Source: Methanothrix sp. (lineage in GTDB: Archaea > Halobacteriota > Methanosarcinia > Methanotrichales > Methanotrichaceae). Taken from it: DNA of 6,608 bases. The stretch spans positions 1-6,608 of the forward strand of contig JAQVZT010000141.1 in NCBI GenBank assembly GCA_028708055.1, written 5' to 3'. Position 1 is the first letter of the stretch, and every line of letters begins with the position of its first letter. Positions 4,580-6,608 of this stretch are shown piece by piece. The notes under the pieces were generated by a model, which did not search any database, was not told the DNA's origin, and was given only the letters and a program-made list of their open reading frames with translations. The translations under genes and the position numbers were made by a program.

Positions 4580-5818
4580 TCAGCCTGGCCTATGAGATGG
4601 AGCATTCTTCGGCCCACCGGATGCATTCAATGGATCGCCCACCTCGAAGTAGCCCTCCATCCAGAGCTGACCGAGGCTTGCGCCTTCTCTTACCAATTCA
4701 GGGATGCCCTTCATATCGGACGCTTTTTTTGCCTGGGTGTAGCCTTGCTCATCTCTGTAGAGCACCCAGAGCTCTTCCGGCCTGAGGCTATCCACAAAGA
4801 AAGGCGAATGGCTAGTGACCATGAGTTGCGTTCTCTCTGTAGCCATGCGGCACTCCTCCGCAAGCTCAGGCAGAAGGCGAGGATGCAGATGGTTTTCCGG
4901 CTCTTCGATGCCGATCAGCTCCGGCGGGCTGGGATCGTAAAGCAGTGTCAGGTAAGCAAGCATCTTCAGGGTGCCATCTGAGGCAAACTTGGCCAGGATG
5001 GGCTGCTCGAAAGGAGCATCCTTGATCTGAAGCAGCAGCCGACCGTCAGCCAGAAATTGGGAATCCACCCTCTCCAATCTGGGGACGCGTTCCGAGAGGG
5101 TCTTGAGAATCTCAGCCAGCCGCCCGCTATGCTGTTCTTTCAGGTACTGGATCACATTGGGAAGGTTATCTCCCGTCTCGGAGAGCCTCTCCTGAGGTCC
5201 GGCCTCAGCAACGCCCCGAGTGGCATCCGCGTTTAGATAGGATAGATACCATTCTGTGATGAACCTGCGCAGGGCGCTGATTCTGGGATGCTTGGCAAGC
5301 TGACCCAGGGTGTTAACGGCCAGAACATCCGGAGAGGTCAATATCTCGTGAATTCGTTTTTCTTTTTCGTCCGGCTGGTCACCTGTTACCACCTGACCTT
5401 CGCCGTTCCTGAAATCGAGGAACCGGAAGGGCTTGCCTTGCGAACCTCTCCTCCATTGGAGCCATTCCTCGGCGACATAAGGACCTGTCAGTCCTTCGTT
5501 GATTGATAGATGGTATGTAATTAGACGTGAATCCTTGCTTTCGCGGTATTTTAGTTCAATTTCAATAGGGCCTTTCGAGCCTCTTGTACGCAATTCTTTG
5601 AATCGGCTCCTTTTGTCCCAGGCTTTACGAAGTCCTGCGGAAAAGCACTCGGATAGAAACGCAAAGACATCAAATATAGTCGATTTGCCGCTGCCATTGG
5701 GTCCCAGAAAAACTGTAAACGGGGCGATACCTTTTAGCTCAAGGTCATGCAGAGCCCTATAATTTTTTACACGAAAGTATTCGATTCGTGGAACGGATTG
5801 TCGCCCTTGGTTAATCAT
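4580..5818 (-). CDS. AAA family ATPase, ABC/SMC-like, partner of DUF4276 protein
   Basis: This 412-residue P-loop ATPase has the split-head build of SMC/OLD-like enzymes without a long coiled coil. After the strand IEYFRVKNYRALHDLEL comes Walker A GPNGSGKST (39-47). A middle domain (about 80-270) follows, then an ABC-signature-like ASDGTLKMLAYL (279-290), Walker B with the catalytic glutamates in LIGIEEPENHLHP (301-313), and the switch histidine in VTSHSPFF (His337). The tail GASLGQLWMEGYFEVGDPL is characteristic of this ATPase group (COG4637-like). All residues needed for ATP hydrolysis are present. I chose ATG at 5818 rather than the longer TTG at 5842, because the TTG lies beside a TATA box whose predicted transcription start falls on the ATG. 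By family knowledge such ATPases sense a trigger, often phage-related, and gate a partner nuclease; here the partner is the DUF4276 protein encoded just downstream. Function in this organism is inferred. Confidence 0.9.
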   Translation of the reverse strand: MINQGRQSVPRIEYFRVKNYRALHDLELKGIAPFTVFLGPNGSGKSTIFDVFAFLSECFSAGLRKAWDKRSRFKELRTRGSKGPIEIELKYRESKDSRLITYHLSINEGLTGPYVAEEWLQWRRGSQGKPFRFLDFRNGEGQVVTGDQPDEKEKRIHEILTSPDVLAVNTLGQLAKHPRISALRRFITEWYLSYLNADATRGVAEAGPQERLSETGDNLPNVIQYLKEQHSGRLAEILKTLSERVPRLERVDSQFLADGRLLLQIKDAPFEQPILAKFASDGTLKMLAYLTLLYDPSPPELIGIEEPENHLHPRLLPELAEECRMATERTQLMVTSHSPFFVDSLRPEELWVLYRDEQGYTQAKKASDMKGIPELVREGASLGQLWMEGYFEVGDPLNASGGPKNAPSHRPG

Positions 5819-5842
5819 AATATTAATGAACTGGGGGCTCAA

Positions 5843-5850
5843 TTATTTAA
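5843..5850 (-). promoter_or_regulatory. TATA box of the ATPase-DUF4276 operon
   Basis: On the - strand the site reads TTAAATAA, centred about 28 nt before the ATG at 5818. The predicted transcription start falls within a base or two of the ATG, giving a leaderless message; no Shine-Dalgarno site precedes that ATG. The same AT-rich block could also serve the divergent flavodoxin gene, at the cost of a leader of about 100 nt. Confidence 0.5.
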
Positions 5851-5964
5851 TAGTAACTAAATTTGGATGCAATATTCGTTGGTATCTATGCTTCCCTCCC
5901 TGTGTCGGAATTGCTCAACTCATTGTTCACTCAGAGGGATTCGCACCCTAAGAGGATGACGCAA

Positions 5965-5971
5965 AGGTGAT
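5965..5971 (+). promoter_or_regulatory. Ribosome binding site of the flavodoxin-like gene
   Basis: AGGTGAT lies 5 nt before the ATG at 5977 and matches the archaeal anti-Shine-Dalgarno sequence fully. It fixes the start of the following gene. Confidence 0.75.
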
Positions 5972-5976
5972 CGTTA

Positions 5977-6608
5977 ATGGTAACCGTTATCGCAATAAAT
6001 GGAAGCCCGCGGAAATCGTGGAATACTGCAACGCTGCTGGAACATGCGCTCAAAGGCGCTCTATCCGCCGGAGCAAAAACGGAGTTGGTTCACCTCTACG
6101 ATCTGGACTACAAGGGATGCACCAGTTGCTTTTCCTGTAAACTCATAGAAGGGAAGAGCTACGGAAAATGCGCCATGAAGGACGATCTCACCCCGGTGCT
6201 TGAAAAGATCGCCGGTGCAGACGCATTCATCCTTGGCTCTCCGGTCTACATTGGTACGGCAACGGGTGAGATGCGGTCGTTCCTGGAGCGACTGGTCTTT
6301 CCGTATCTCGTCTATGACCGCGAGCGTTCCACCCTTTTCCCAAGAAAGATCCCGACTGCATTCATCCACACGATGGGCGCAGATGAGGGCAGCGCAAAAG
6401 CGATGGGATTTGATGGGCCGATCCGGCTGACGGAACTCGTTCTTGGACGGATTTTTGGCTCCTCTGAGACTCTTGTGGCCTCTGATACTCTGCAGTTTGA
6501 TGATTATGGGAAATATGTTTCACCGGGGCATAATCCGGCAGAAAAGGCACGGAGGCACCGCGAGGTCTTCCCGGAGGACTGCCGGAAGGCCTACGACCTC
6601 GGCGTGAG
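5977..6608 (+). CDS. NAD(P)H-dependent FMN reductase / flavodoxin-family protein, cut at right edge
   Basis: An open frame of 210 codons runs from ATG 5977 to the window edge without a stop. The N-terminus VIAINGSPRKSWNT (4-17) is the FMN phosphate-binding loop of the flavodoxin-like reductases. Residues 48-65 hold four cysteines, C-x2-C-x2-C-x10-C, directly after the strand LYDLDYKG, where iron-sulfur flavoproteins (Isf) place their compact cluster motif. Then come MKDDL, the strand ADAFILGSPVYIGTATGEMRSFLERL (81-106), which lines the flavin, and a C-terminal half rich in loops. By family knowledge this is a cytoplasmic FMN-binding electron-transfer protein or reductase. The x10 spacing before the last Cys is longer than the x4-7 usual for true Isf, so a 4Fe-4S cluster is possible but not assured. 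AGGTGAT stands 5 nt before the start. It is divergent from the ATPase operon; no partner is visible. Confidence 0.88.
   Translation, partial: MVTVIAINGSPRKSWNTATLLEHALKGALSAGAKTELVHLYDLDYKGCTSCFSCKLIEGKSYGKCAMKDDLTPVLEKIAGADAFILGSPVYIGTATGEMRSFLERLVFPYLVYDRERSTLFPRKIPTAFIHTMGADEGSAKAMGFDGPIRLTELVLGRIFGSSETLVASDTLQFDDYGKYVSPGHNPAEKARRHREVFPEDCRKAYDLGV

Noticed and set aside
4457..4981. A 174-codon open frame on the + strand across the DUF4276/ATPase junction
   Set aside because: It lies opposite two genes with clear family motifs, has no ribosome binding site or recognisable protein pattern, and is rich in residues expected from an antisense frame.
5935..5949. tRNA T-arm-like hairpin (AGGG, 7-nt loop, CCCT), which could mark a tRNA remnant or attachment site next to the ATPase operon
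   Set aside because: On the - strand the loop reads TGCGAAT rather than the T-loop consensus TTCRANY, and no anticodon arm, D arm or matching acceptor stem is found. No second copy was noticed on the other side of the accessory genes.
6061..6550. Open frames on both strands (62-102 codons) at the right edge
   Set aside because: The continuous flavodoxin-like frame from 5977 to the edge, with a strong ribosome binding site and family motifs, explains the stretch.
1..6608. CRISPR array, transposase, rRNA genes, riboswitch
   Set aside because: No regularly spaced repeats, transposase motifs, terminal inverted repeats or conserved structured RNA segments were seen on reading both strands.

Overview
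The window looks archaeal and is most likely from a methanogenic euryarchaeon. Four things support this: TATA boxes of the TTTAWATA/TTTTATAA type sit about 27 nt before several start codons; the clearest Shine-Dalgarno sites read AGGTGAT, complementary to an archaeal 16S 3' end; there is a stand-alone AMMECR1 protein of the archaeal type; and a UspA protein is paired with a four-CBS protein. A Methanothrix/Methanosarcinales-like source is my guess from the overall look of the proteins, not a demonstrated assignment.

Region 1 (1-1799, + strand) is a tight three-gene operon. It holds the C-terminal part of a metal-dependent amidohydrolase (ATZ/TRZ-like, cut by the window edge), a UspA-type ATP-binding stress protein, and a four-CBS-domain protein. 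The gaps are 9 nt and then an overlap. Two of the three proteins are predicted adenine-nucleotide binders, which suggests an energy-status sensing unit. The operon ends in a threefold 13-nt tandem repeat that places TGA in all three frames, followed by a hairpin shared with the convergent gene.

Region 2 (1880-3349) holds two divergent single genes. One is an exported nitroreductase of the SagB/ThcOx type on the - strand; the other is AMMECR1 on the + strand. The AT-rich gap between them contains a palindromic TATA-like element.

Region 3 (3377-5850) has the accessory character. On the + strand a ribbon-helix-helix plus winged-helix-like regulator is followed, with a one-base overlap, by a 59-residue protein of unknown function. 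Facing it on the - strand, only 15 nt away, is a two-gene operon: an ABC/SMC-like AAA ATPase and a DUF4276 protein with TOPRIM-like acidic motifs. ATPase plus TOPRIM-like pairs are a recurring design in anti-phage systems (OLD/GajA, PARIS), so this is the best candidate for a defence module here. In both operons the first gene looks leaderless and the second has a strong Shine-Dalgarno site.

Region 4 (5843-6608) is a 134-nt intergenic stretch and then a flavodoxin-fold NAD(P)H-dependent FMN reductase-like gene with a four-cysteine motif. It starts at 5977 and runs off the right edge. No rRNA, convincing tRNA, CRISPR array or transposase was seen.
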